From contig PMDE01000122.1 in NCBI GenBank assembly GCA_003154335.1, positions 70,646 to 77,456 on the forward strand: 6,811 nucleotides of DNA, in the 5' to 3' direction. A program made the translations under genes and the position numbers. Under the pieces are notes generated by a model. The model ran no database searches and had not been told where the DNA came from. It saw only the letters and a list, made by a program, of their open reading frames with translations. Below, one piece after another: positions 1 through 6,646 of the stretch. The stretch comes from Methanoregula sp. (GTDB lineage Archaea > Halobacteriota > Methanomicrobia > Methanomicrobiales > Methanospirillaceae). Within the stretch, counting starts at the first letter, position 1; every line of letters begins with the position of its first letter.

Positions 1-923
1 CGACCTGAAACTTCCGGGATTTCCCGCATCGATTTTACTAAGAAGTACCCCACTATTCCAAAGGTAATCACCGGAGAAACCCAGAAAGGAACCTGAAAAC
101 CAAAACTATCGAGGATCATAAAAACACCGAGGAAAAATATGGAATACATGGCACCATTTTTAAGGTAAAGATATTTTTTGATTTTATCGACGTTTCGCAA
201 GGTTAGTTCACGGACTACGAATGCACCGATTCCATTACCGATAAGGATCAGGGGGACTGCCATGGTAAACGCGAAGGCACCGATGACTCCATCGATGGAA
301 AAGGTTGCATCAATAACCTCCAGATAAAAAACCTTGCTCAGGTCAGACATACTGGCAGAATGCAGCATATTTTCCTCAGCTTTTTCAGCATTCTGCCTGA
401 ACCCATGGACAATAAAAAAAGCTGTTGAACCGACAACTGCTCCAAAAGCGATCATCGTATTTCTCTCTAATGTAAACCAGACCAGCGCTGTCAGGAGGAG
501 AGAGACAATGGCAAAGAACCAGACACCCTGTGATGCGATAAATCGCTCTCCTCTTATACCGAAATTTTTCCTTTCCAGAAACAACCAATGAAGGAAAAGA
601 AACAGGAGGAAGGTCCCGCCACCCATCAGCAGAACAGGGGATGACTGCTCAATTGCTGAAATGACAATCGGATCGCTTGAGAATGTCGCAATAAATGCCC
701 CGTATGGGCTTAGTGAAGGAGTGGATATCCAGACAATCATCCAGGGCATTACACCACGAATTGCAAAGACGGCAAATAGCAATCCCCATACCAAAAACCA
801 GCGTTTTGCACGCTCAGTCATTGTAGAGAGTACTTCGGCATTGATGATCGCATTGTCAATGCTTGAAATGGTTTCGAACAAAACAAGGCCTGCAATAATC
901 AGGATGATAGAAAAGAGATCCAT
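1..923 (-). CDS. DUF475 / TerC-like integral membrane protein, 3'-truncated by window edge
   Basis: The minus strand is open from ATG at 923-921 for 307 codons to the left edge without a stop, so the C-terminus lies outside the window. Seen: a very hydrophobic protein with several membrane-spanning stretches and two related acidic motifs. One is at residues 17-25 (E-T-I-S-S-I-D23-N24-A). The other is at about 202-214 (E-V-I-D205-A-T-F-S-I-D211-G-V-I), followed by G-A-F-A-F-T. The second motif is the signature I recognise for DUF475, a distant TerC/LysE-superfamily relative. Some TerC proteins export manganese or other metal ions; transport by this protein is inference only. DUF475 proteins are usually about 340-370 residues, so most of this one is present. 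The frame is uninterrupted. No Shine-Dalgarno precedes the ATG, but a T-rich TATA-like element about 30 bp upstream suggests a leaderless or short-leader transcript. It is divergent from the kinase genes. Confidence 0.86.
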   Translation of the reverse strand, partial: MDLFSIILIIAGLVLFETISSIDNAIINAEVLSTMTERAKRWFLVWGLLFAVFAIRGVMPWMIVWISTPSLSPYGAFIATFSSDPIVISAIEQSSPVLLMGGGTFLLFLFLHWLFLERKNFGIRGERFIASQGVWFFAIVSLLLTALVWFTLERNTMIAFGAVVGSTAFFIVHGFRQNAEKAEENMLHSASMSDLSKVFYLEVIDATFSIDGVIGAFAFTMAVPLILIGNGIGAFVVRELTLRNVDKIKKYLYLKNGAMYSIFFLGVFMILDSFGFQVPFWVSPVITFGIVGYFLVKSMREIPEVSG

Positions 924-1219
924 AAAACACGAACATATACGTTTTTTTTACTTAAAAAAATGACCGGAAAGACAGTTGAAGGACATTGGCAGGTCAGGAT
1001 ATACAGCTTTTCAATAGGTATTGTTCTGAGTTCAGCTGATATATGGTATTTTTTAATATTACCGGACTTTTATTTCTGCAGACTTGAATTTATTTGTCAT
1101 AAAAACACACGATATCAAAAAAATAATTTATGAATAAAGCATTACAATAGGAACCGACTTTAATACATCATTAATCGATATATAGTACAGGAATGTAAAT
1201 AGAGTGGATTGTCGGACCG
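924..1219. promoter_or_regulatory. AT-rich divergent intergenic/promoter region
   Basis: This spacer lies between the divergent starts of the DUF475 gene and the first kinase and contains no credible gene. For the minus-strand gene, a TATA-like stretch (TTTTTTTAAG read on the minus strand, about 951-960) sits roughly 30 bp before the ATG, so transcription could start at or very near the start codon. For the plus strand, the best TATA element is CGATATATA at 1176-1184. A weak CAGCT/AGCTG inverted repeat (1004-1008 and 1034-1038) and a T6 run near 1049-1054 are visible, but nothing shows that they act as an operator or RNA element. Confidence 0.5.
1176..1184 (+). promoter_or_regulatory. TATA box candidate for the first kinase gene
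   Basis: CGATATATA fits an archaeal TATA element. With the usual distance of about 25-27 bp from its centre, transcription would begin around 1205-1208. That gives a leader of roughly 27-30 nt to the GTG at 1235, with the GGTGA Shine-Dalgarno sequence inside it. No clear purine-rich BRE precedes it, so the call rests on the TATA match and spacing alone. Confidence 0.5.
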
Positions 1220-1223
1220 GTGA
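1219..1223 (+). promoter_or_regulatory. Shine-Dalgarno GGTGA deciding the start of the first kinase
   Basis: GGTGA matches the anti-Shine-Dalgarno end of archaeal 16S rRNA and lies 11 nt before the GTG at 1235. It overlaps the alternative GTG at 1220-1222, so it could not serve that start. This supports initiation at 1235. The spacing is somewhat long, hence moderate confidence. Confidence 0.5.
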
Positions 1224-1234
1224 AGTGTGTTGCT

Positions 1235-3613
1235 GTGATTTCGGTTCTCTATATTGACAATGATCAGGTGATTCTGGATTCTTGCAGGCATTATTTGGAA
1301 CGTGAACCGGATATCCATATCGACTTCGTGCCTTCTGCCAAAGAAGCGTTTCATCTACTTAAAACCGTTTCTTTTGATGTAATAATTTCGGACTACGAAA
1401 TGCCGGAAATAAATGGCATCCAGTTCCTCAAAATCATCCGAGAAAAATTTCCACGGCAACCCTTTATATTTTTCACGGCAAAAGACCGGGAGGAAATTCT
1501 GATTGACGCCATAAGTAATGGGGCTGATGATTATGTCAAAAAAGGCGGAGATCCCACCTCACAGTTTGCCGAATTAGCTTATAAAATAAAACGAGCGGTT
1601 GCATTACGGGAAAGTGAAAAAAAGATTGCCCGGCTTAACAGGACAGATTCTGTATATCGCCGTTTCAATGAAGCCGTCACACATATTCATGACCGTGCGC
1701 GGTTCCTCCAGAACGTTTGCGATATCATGGTCAAGGAAGGAGGATTTGTGATGACCTGGGTTGGATTTGAGGATAGCGAAACCCATATGATAAATAGTGT
1801 CATCGCAGCCGGGACGATAGATGATTTTTTTGTAGAAGTAAGAACTGAATCTGATGGCAATTCAAACAGACTAATGCCGATAGTGACTGCAATCAGGCTT
1901 GGGAAGTACATTATATGGAATGATATCAAGGCATTGCCTGACAAGGAATTTTGGCAGGAAAATGCCCTTCGGAAAGGATATAAATCAGCTGCTTCATTCC
2001 CGATTATTACCGGGAAAAATCTCCATGGGGCAATTACCTTTTACTCCCGTGATGTACAGTTTTTTACGGTCGGCGAAATCCAGATTCTTAACACGATTTC
2101 AGAAAATATTTCGTCCGTTCTAACTGAACTCGAGCGGGATGAAACAAGGGGACAATTCCAGGAGGAAATGGCACATACAGAGTACAGACTTTCAGAAATT
2201 ATTGACTTTCTACCGGTAGCGACATTTGCCATAGACATAAACGATACCATTACTCTCTGGAATAAAACAATGGAGACGCTTACTCATATCAGTGCCGAAC
2301 AAGTCCTCGGACTGGGCAATTATGAATATTCATTCCATATGTTTGGCGAACGAATTCCCGGGCTCCTTGATCTTGTTTTTGCACCCGATGCTGAACTGGA
2401 GAAATATCACTATTCTGAAATACAGCGAAATGGCAATACTATCAGGGCTCAACTCCCACTCAACAGTCCTGAAGGAAAACCCTTCATTCTGGAAATTGTT
2501 GCTTCACCATTATATGATCAGCAGGGGGAACTTTCCGGTGCAATTGAATCGGTATATAACAATACAGAAAAAAGCAGACATGATGAAAAATTTTACCGGA
2601 TATTTGAGATGTCCGAATATGGGATTCTTATTCTCGATAGTGATTCAAAACAGATTACCGAGGTGAACCCGTTCGCTTCTAATCTGACCGGCTATTCAAG
2701 AAAATTTTTGATCGGAAAAAATATCGAAGAAACAGGTTTATTCGAGGATCCTTTCCAGGTGGACCAATTTTTTGCAGATTTAACAAAAACGGGATTTATC
2801 CGTTACAAAAATATCCACCTTAAATCGCGAAGTGGGAAAAAAATAAACATTGAATTAATCAGCAGGATAATTTCATTACAGGATCAATCGTTCATCCAAT
2901 GCTCTTTGTATGATATTTTTGATCAACAACGAAATGAGGAGTCCCGGATTCTGGCTGGAAAAAACCTGAATTTGTTATCGGGCATGATACGGCATGATAT
3001 TCTCAATCAGCTCATGGTAGTGAGCGGTTCTCTCGAACTGGCATCATATAGTATCCAGGAACCTGATTTGGTAAAACATATTAACAGGGCGCAGACAGCA
3101 ACAAAAACCATACAACGGCAGATTATTTTCACAAGGGAATATGAAAATCTGGGTGCTGGCGTTCCATCCTGGCAAAGTATTTCACCAGTTATTCAACGGG
3201 CATTCCTTGAAGTTCAGACAGACACCGTCAGCCTGAACATACAGGAAGATAATTTTGAAATCTTTGCTGATCCCCTTCTAGACAAGGCTTTTTTCCTTCT
3301 GTTCAATTATGCGTACAAATACGGGGATAAAGTTACAAAAATCGACATTTATTATCTTTACACTGGTGAACGACTTATAATATCCATAGCGGACAACGGT
3401 AGTGGAATTTCGCCAGAAAACAAAATCCACCTTTTCGATTGGAAAGCGGGGAATGAAAAGACTCATGGTCTCTATCTGGTCCAGAAAATTCTTTCGGGTA
3501 CGGGCATAACGATCAGTGAAACAGGGGAATTCAAAAAAGGGACTCGATTTGAAATTATCGTTCCGACGGATGCCTTTCGTACAGGATTCAATCCTCCGCA
3601 ACAAAAAAATTAA
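1235..3613 (+). CDS. REC-GAF-PAS-PAS histidine kinase with degenerate ATP-binding motifs
   Basis: Cytoplasmic sensor kinase of 792 residues if it starts at GTG 1235; the longer frame from GTG 1220 adds five residues. I prefer 1235 because it begins M-I-S-V-L-Y-I-D, matching M-I-S-L-L-Y-V-D in the downstream paralogue, and because GGTGA lies upstream. Domains: receiver about 1-120 with phospho-acceptor D53; GAF about 142-300; PAS about 317-435; PAS about 450-565; dimerisation/H-box about 572-650 with H587 in R-H-D-I-L-N; HATPase about 675-785. No membrane segment is seen. Aligned without gaps to the paralogue, three positions are unusual: the second acidic receiver residue is Asn (D-N-D), the N-box Asn is Tyr692, and the first G2-box Gly is Thr743 (T-H-G-L). 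The G1 motif D-N-G-S-G (from D720) is intact. It may be a weak kinase, a phosphatase or a heterodimer partner. Its signal is unknown. No adjacent stand-alone response regulator is present. Confidence 0.95.
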   Translation: MISVLYIDNDQVILDSCRHYLEREPDIHIDFVPSAKEAFHLLKTVSFDVIISDYEMPEINGIQFLKIIREKFPRQPFIFFTAKDREEILIDAISNGADDYVKKGGDPTSQFAELAYKIKRAVALRESEKKIARLNRTDSVYRRFNEAVTHIHDRARFLQNVCDIMVKEGGFVMTWVGFEDSETHMINSVIAAGTIDDFFVEVRTESDGNSNRLMPIVTAIRLGKYIIWNDIKALPDKEFWQENALRKGYKSAASFPIITGKNLHGAITFYSRDVQFFTVGEIQILNTISENISSVLTELERDETRGQFQEEMAHTEYRLSEIIDFLPVATFAIDINDTITLWNKTMETLTHISAEQVLGLGNYEYSFHMFGERIPGLLDLVFAPDAELEKYHYSEIQRNGNTIRAQLPLNSPEGKPFILEIVASPLYDQQGELSGAIESVYNNTEKSRHDEKFYRIFEMSEYGILILDSDSKQITEVNPFASNLTGYSRKFLIGKNIEETGLFEDPFQVDQFFADLTKTGFIRYKNIHLKSRSGKKINIELISRIISLQDQSFIQCSLYDIFDQQRNEESRILAGKNLNLLSGMIRHDILNQLMVVSGSLELASYSIQEPDLVKHINRAQTATKTIQRQIIFTREYENLGAGVPSWQSISPVIQRAFLEVQTDTVSLNIQEDNFEIFADPLLDKAFFLLFNYAYKYGDKVTKIDIYYLYTGERLIISIADNGSGISPENKIHLFDWKAGNEKTHGLYLVQKILSGTGITISETGEFKKGTRFEIIVPTDAFRTGFNPPQQKN

Positions 3614-3636
3614 AAAAACAAACATGATTTTTTTTA
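3611..3636 (+). terminator. A/T hairpin with T8 run after the first kinase
   Basis: The stop codon opens an A7 tract (3612-3618) that can pair with a T8 run (3628-3635) across a 9-nt loop. T-runs of this length terminate transcription in many archaea. This suggests that the two kinases need not be one transcript. A second weak inverted repeat follows (TCTGATTT 3703-3710, AAATCAGA 3727-3734) with a T6 run between the arms. Termination is inferred. Confidence 0.45.
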
Positions 3637-3783
3637 GTTTATCAGTTTCTCATGGTCTGCCAGATTCACCAAGGATAATTTTTACTGGAGCCACCCCGAC
3701 TTTCTGATTTCGTTTTTTCCCTCCCAAAATCAGATGTTCTTGAACATAAAACTAAAGCCTTGCCGAAACAATATTAAAAATTA

Positions 3784-5580
3784 ATGATCTCTCTCCTTTA
3801 TGTGGATGACGAGCCTGATCTGCTTGATCTCTGCAAATTTTTTCTTGAGCGGGAGGGCGACTTTTCCGTCACTACGGTTACATCGGCCAGCGAAGGTCTG
3901 AAAATACTCTCAAATGGCACCGTTGAAGGCATAATTTCAGATTATCAGATGCCGGTGATGGACGGGATTGAATTCCTAAAGCAGGTAAGAACGGACTATA
4001 AAGATATCCCATTTATCCTCTTCACGGGAAGAGGACGTGAAGAAGTTGTTATTGAGGCGATCAATAATGGTGCTGATTTTTACCTGCAGAAAGGGGGAGA
4101 TCCTCGTGCTCAATTCAGTGAACTGAGCCATAAGATCAGGCAGGCAATACGCAGAAAGAAGGCCGAAGAAGAGCTTCGCATGATGAAAGCAACCGTGAGC
4201 AACGCCGCTGAAGGTATTCTCTGGATAAATCAGGACGGGGGAATTTCATTTTTTAACGATACTATTTGCACAATGCTTGGATATTCCCGGAACGAATTCG
4301 CTTCACTGACGGTTAAGGATATTAACCCAAAATTGTTTGAGAATCACGCAGAGTCTCTGTGGACCCTCCTGAAAGCAAGAAAATATATTACTGTACAGGA
4401 TACAAACAGGAAAAAGGATGGTTCGGCCATATCTGTGGAAATTCTTCTGAATTATATTGAATTCGGCCCTGATGCTTATGTTTTTGCATTTGTCAGAGAT
4501 ATTACCGATCGGAAACGGGCCGAGGATGAGCTAAAATCAGCATATGAAAAGAATCAGGGTCTCATGGATCACGCTAATGATGCTATTTTTATTGCCAACG
4601 CTGAAACTGGTATGCTCCTTGATGCAAACAAAAAAACACAAATGATGACTGGAAGGTCGCTAACTGAAATCCAGAAAATACATGAAAGCGAACTGCATCC
4701 TAAAAACGAAGAGGAAAAATACCGGTTATATTTCAAAAAGCATGCCTTGGAAGGGACAGGATTGCAGGAGCAGGTAGTCGTTGATAAAGATGGCAACCAT
4801 ATCCCTGTAATAGTCAGTGCCACAATATTTGATATGGGCGGTCAACGCTGTCTGATGGGGATATTCCATGATATATCAGATATAAAAAAAGCGCATGATG
4901 CCCTTCAACTGGCGAATAAAAAACTCAACCTCCTTGCTGAGATAACCCGTCATGATATCAGGAACAAACTAACAGTCCTTGGCGGGTATCTTGAACTTTT
5001 TAACGACCGCCCGCCGGAACCCCAGCACTCAATGTACCTGGCAAAATTGAAAGCAGCAGTGAAGATGATTACGGCAAATATTGAGTTTACAAAACTGTAT
5101 CAGGATCTTGGTGTGGTTGCGCCGGGCTGGCAGAATGTCAACAAAATATTTTATACCGCATGCACCCACATCGACATTAAAAAGATAAGGTTCGAGGCTG
5201 ATGCGGATAATCTGGAGATATTTGCCGATCCTCTGTTGGAACGAGTATTCTACAATATTGTGCAGAATGCTGTAGAACATGGTTCGAGAGTATCAGTTGT
5301 AAAGCTCTCATGGTCTGAATCGCCCGACGATCTTCTCGTCCGTATAGAAGACGATGGCATTGGTATACCCGCGCATGATAAGCAATCCATTTTCGAAAAA
5401 GGATATGGTAAGAATACCGGGCTGGGATTATTCCTTTCCCGCGAAATTCTGGCGATTACCAACATTACAATACAGGAATCCGGGGAATTCCAGCGTGGAG
5501 CCCGCTTTGAAATGCATGTGCCGAAAAGTGTTTATCGTTTTACCCGGGCAATAATTGCCACCAACGATCAATTGGTATAG
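3784..5580 (+). CDS. REC-PAS-PAS histidine kinase with intact catalytic motifs
   Basis: Cytoplasmic sensor kinase of 598 residues. Receiver about 1-120: acidic pair D8-D9, phospho-acceptor D53, Thr81, and Lys103 followed by G-G-D-P instead of the usual K-P. PAS about 132-245 ending in the typical D-I-T-D-R-K-R-A-E linker; PAS about 255-365; H-box with H390 in T-R-H-D-I-R-N; HATPase about 475-588 with N-box N495, G1 motif D523-D-G-I-G and G2 motif T-G546-L-G548-L. All residues expected for ATP binding and autophosphorylation are present. The ATP lid is short. The receiver at the N-terminus suggests that an upstream phosphodonor tunes the kinase; the output partner is not in the window. It is a paralogue of the preceding gene, lacking the GAF domain. 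No Shine-Dalgarno precedes the ATG; a TATA-like ACATAAAAC at 3744-3752 would give a short leader or a leaderless mRNA. No membrane segment is seen. Confidence 0.96.
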   Translation: MISLLYVDDEPDLLDLCKFFLEREGDFSVTTVTSASEGLKILSNGTVEGIISDYQMPVMDGIEFLKQVRTDYKDIPFILFTGRGREEVVIEAINNGADFYLQKGGDPRAQFSELSHKIRQAIRRKKAEEELRMMKATVSNAAEGILWINQDGGISFFNDTICTMLGYSRNEFASLTVKDINPKLFENHAESLWTLLKARKYITVQDTNRKKDGSAISVEILLNYIEFGPDAYVFAFVRDITDRKRAEDELKSAYEKNQGLMDHANDAIFIANAETGMLLDANKKTQMMTGRSLTEIQKIHESELHPKNEEEKYRLYFKKHALEGTGLQEQVVVDKDGNHIPVIVSATIFDMGGQRCLMGIFHDISDIKKAHDALQLANKKLNLLAEITRHDIRNKLTVLGGYLELFNDRPPEPQHSMYLAKLKAAVKMITANIEFTKLYQDLGVVAPGWQNVNKIFYTACTHIDIKKIRFEADADNLEIFADPLLERVFYNIVQNAVEHGSRVSVVKLSWSESPDDLLVRIEDDGIGIPAHDKQSIFEKGYGKNTGLGLFLSREILAITNITIQESGEFQRGARFEMHVPKSVYRFTRAIIATNDQLV

Positions 5581-5800
5581 CCGGATATTTTAACTCTCCG
5601 CCTTTTTCACCTAATTACATTATAAGAGTAATTTTTGCTAATTACCTGGAACATCTTTTTCTGATTTCTGTATTAAGGAAATTTTGGCCAAATCATCCGT
5701 AAAACTAAAATGGCGGACAAACCGCTCTAATTGATTCTCGTATCATTATTGCTAGTTATTTTCTCACAATACTCACAAAAGAATAAGGATAATAATCAGG
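5581..5800. other. Convergent intergenic spacer without a gene
   Basis: This AT-rich stretch separates the convergent ends of the second kinase and the UPF0147 gene. It holds short T-runs on the plus strand (T5 near 5603, near 5632 and near 5657) that could end kinase transcription. It also has two copies of CTAATTAC (5611-5618 and 5638-5645). I see no coding frame, tRNA or strong hairpin. Confidence 0.5.
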
Positions 5801-6064
5801 TTAGTCAAGAGGGATGGTTTCAAGTTGTGAGACGAGCTCCCAGATCCTGGTTCTGGCATGTATAGGCATATTTGGATCATTGGAAATTTCATCAATCTTT
5901 GAAATCGCTTCCGCGGCACGGAGTCCCATTGCCTTGGAATTGTTAATAAGGAGCGTCCGGGTTTCATCTGCGACTCGCCGGATGTTTCGGGGTATTGAAC
6001 TGTCTTCCTGAATGCGCTGCAACATCAGGATACAGTTTTCCATAGTTTTTTCAGGGGTGGGCAT
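5801..6064 (-). CDS. UPF0147 family protein
   Basis: An 87-residue soluble, mostly helical protein from ATG 6064-6062 to TAA 5803-5801. The pattern is characteristic of UPF0147, a small family restricted, as far as I know, to archaea: [11 protein letters not shown] in the first half, [19 protein letters not shown] in the middle, and [16 protein letters not shown] near the end. Length and both ends fit the family, so the gene is complete. The function is not established and nothing here reveals it. It is divergent from the Auto_anti-p27 gene across a 79-bp gap and convergent with the second kinase. No strong Shine-Dalgarno is seen; the leader predicted from the shared TATA element would be about 20 nt. 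The Met at codon 8 is a less likely alternative start. Confidence 0.93.
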   Translation of the reverse strand: MPTPEKTMENCILMLQRIQEDSSIPRNIRRVADETRTLLINNSKAMGLRAAEAISKIDEISNDPNMPIHARTRIWELVSQLETIPLD

Positions 6065-6143
6065 GGTATCAACGACCTGTGTACCTGTAGTTAATACGTG
6101 GAACCGACATATATAACTTAAATATTGATTTGAAGGTGATTAA
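6065..6143. promoter_or_regulatory. Compact divergent promoter with palindromic TATA core
   Basis: The 79-bp gap between UPF0147 and the Auto_anti-p27 gene contains ACATATATAAC (about 6108-6118), whose ATATAT core reads as a TATA box on both strands. On the minus strand it would place a start near 6085 and a leader of about 20 nt. On the plus strand it would start transcription near 6138, leaving almost no leader. A weaker TTAATAC at 6091-6097 would instead give a plus-strand leader of about 23 nt, which would keep the ribosome binding site. Confidence 0.5.
6135..6140 (+). promoter_or_regulatory. Shine-Dalgarno GGTGAT of the Auto_anti-p27 gene
   Basis: GGTGAT complements the 3' end of archaeal 16S rRNA and ends three nucleotides before the ATG at 6144. 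The register is typical for the GGAGGTGATC-type pairing. It supports 6144 over the in-frame ATG at 6171. Confidence 0.7.
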
Positions 6144-6560
6144 ATGCCGGTACGTAAAGAAGATGAAATCATGGCTGAATACCTCCTTAAAGGAGGAAAA
6201 ATGCTTGAAAAGTCCTGTAAAACCTGCGGGTGCCCACTCTTCGAAGTTAAGGGTAAAACCCTTTGTGTGGTCTGTACGGAAAATGAAGGAGGTGAAAAAC
6301 CTGCAAATACGCCAGCAAAGCCAGGTACGCAGGAACCTGCAGGACCTGATCATGGGTGTTCATGTGGAACTGAAGTCCATGATGAAAATAGCTGTTCATG
6401 TGGAGAAGAAGAAGGCGGCCTGCTTGCTGAAGAGCTTGCTATGACAATCCATGCGCTCTGCGAACGGATCCACAACGAGAAAGATCCGGAAAACGTCCTT
6501 ATGCTCATGAATGCAGTGAAGGGGGGGACGGAAGCACTTGAGATTTTATGTAAACTATAA
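6144..6560 (+). CDS. Auto_anti-p27 (SSSCA1-like) zinc-ribbon protein with extra Cys repeats
   Basis: A 138-residue soluble protein. The N-terminal part (R-K-E-D-E-I-M-A-E-Y-L-L-K-G-G-K-M-L, then C25-x-x-C28 and C41-x-x-C44) is the zinc-ribbon signature of the Sjogren's syndrome/scleroderma autoantigen 1 family (Auto_anti-p27), common in archaea. The four cysteines probably bind one Zn2+. The archaeal role is unknown; the human relative was first described as an autoantigen. A Gly/Pro-rich linker (about 48-71) follows, with two C-S-C-G elements (C72/C74 and C84/C86) and nearby histidines H70 and H79. A predicted helical C-terminus (about 92-138) ends the protein. The two C-S-C-G elements are encoded by an exact 12-nt direct repeat. 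They are not part of the core zinc ribbon and may form a second metal site. The start is supported by GGTGAT and by the conserved residues following M1. Confidence 0.9.
   Translation: MPVRKEDEIMAEYLLKGGKMLEKSCKTCGCPLFEVKGKTLCVVCTENEGGEKPANTPAKPGTQEPAGPDHGCSCGTEVHDENSCSCGEEEGGLLAEELAMTIHALCERIHNEKDPENVLMLMNAVKGGTEALEILCKL
6357..6404 (+). repeat. In-frame 12-nt direct repeat encoding Cys-Ser-Cys-Gly twice
   Basis: TGTTCATGTGGA occurs exactly at 6357-6368 and 6393-6404, a period of 36 nt (12 codons), inside the zinc-ribbon gene. Both copies are in frame and give C-S-C-G with identical codons. The sequence between them does not repeat. The identity at the nucleotide level fits a recent local duplication, but the length is short enough for convergence on the same codons. 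Confidence 0.8.
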
Positions 6561-6587
6561 ATGTTTACAAAATATTTCCTTTTTTTT
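6549..6587 (+). terminator. Hairpin plus T8 terminator overlapping the stop codon
   Basis: TGTAAAC (6549-6555) and GTTTACA (6563-6569) form a perfect 7-bp stem with a 7-nt loop. A T8 run follows at 6580-6587. The stem includes the last sense codons, and the TAA stop at 6558-6560 lies in the loop. The T-run alone is a credible archaeal terminator; the hairpin may stabilise the mRNA end. Confidence 0.55.
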
Positions 6588-6646
6588 ATAACCGTTTAAT
6601 TAACCGCCTCTGCTGTGTGACAGGGGGTGGAGTAAAGCACATCTAA

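Noticed and set aside
385..588. Minus-strand open frame at 385-588
   Set aside because: It is a shifted-frame shadow of the DUF475 gene, which reads through this region without interruption.
334..963. Plus-strand open frames at 334-591 and 661-963
   Set aside because: They lie antisense to the intact DUF475 frame, have no family resemblance and lack start signals.
998..1042. Imperfect inverted repeat in the DUF475-kinase spacer as a riboswitch or small RNA
   Set aside because: Only about 5 bp pair cleanly around a 26-nt loop, with no conserved riboswitch features and no terminator partner.
5611..5645. Two copies of CTAATTAC as a possible repeat or attachment site
   Set aside because: Eight AT-rich bases twice in an AT-rich spacer is expected by chance, and no integrase, tRNA or other mobile signature is present.
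5773..5967. Second minus-strand frame within UPF0147
   Set aside because: It is a shifted-frame shadow; the 5801-6064 frame carries the full UPF0147 pattern.
6130..6444. Alternative plus-strand frame overlapping the start of the zinc-ribbon gene
   Set aside because: Its Lys-rich translation matches nothing, and its ATG precedes the GGTGAT that serves the 6144 start. The overlapping frame has clear family motifs.
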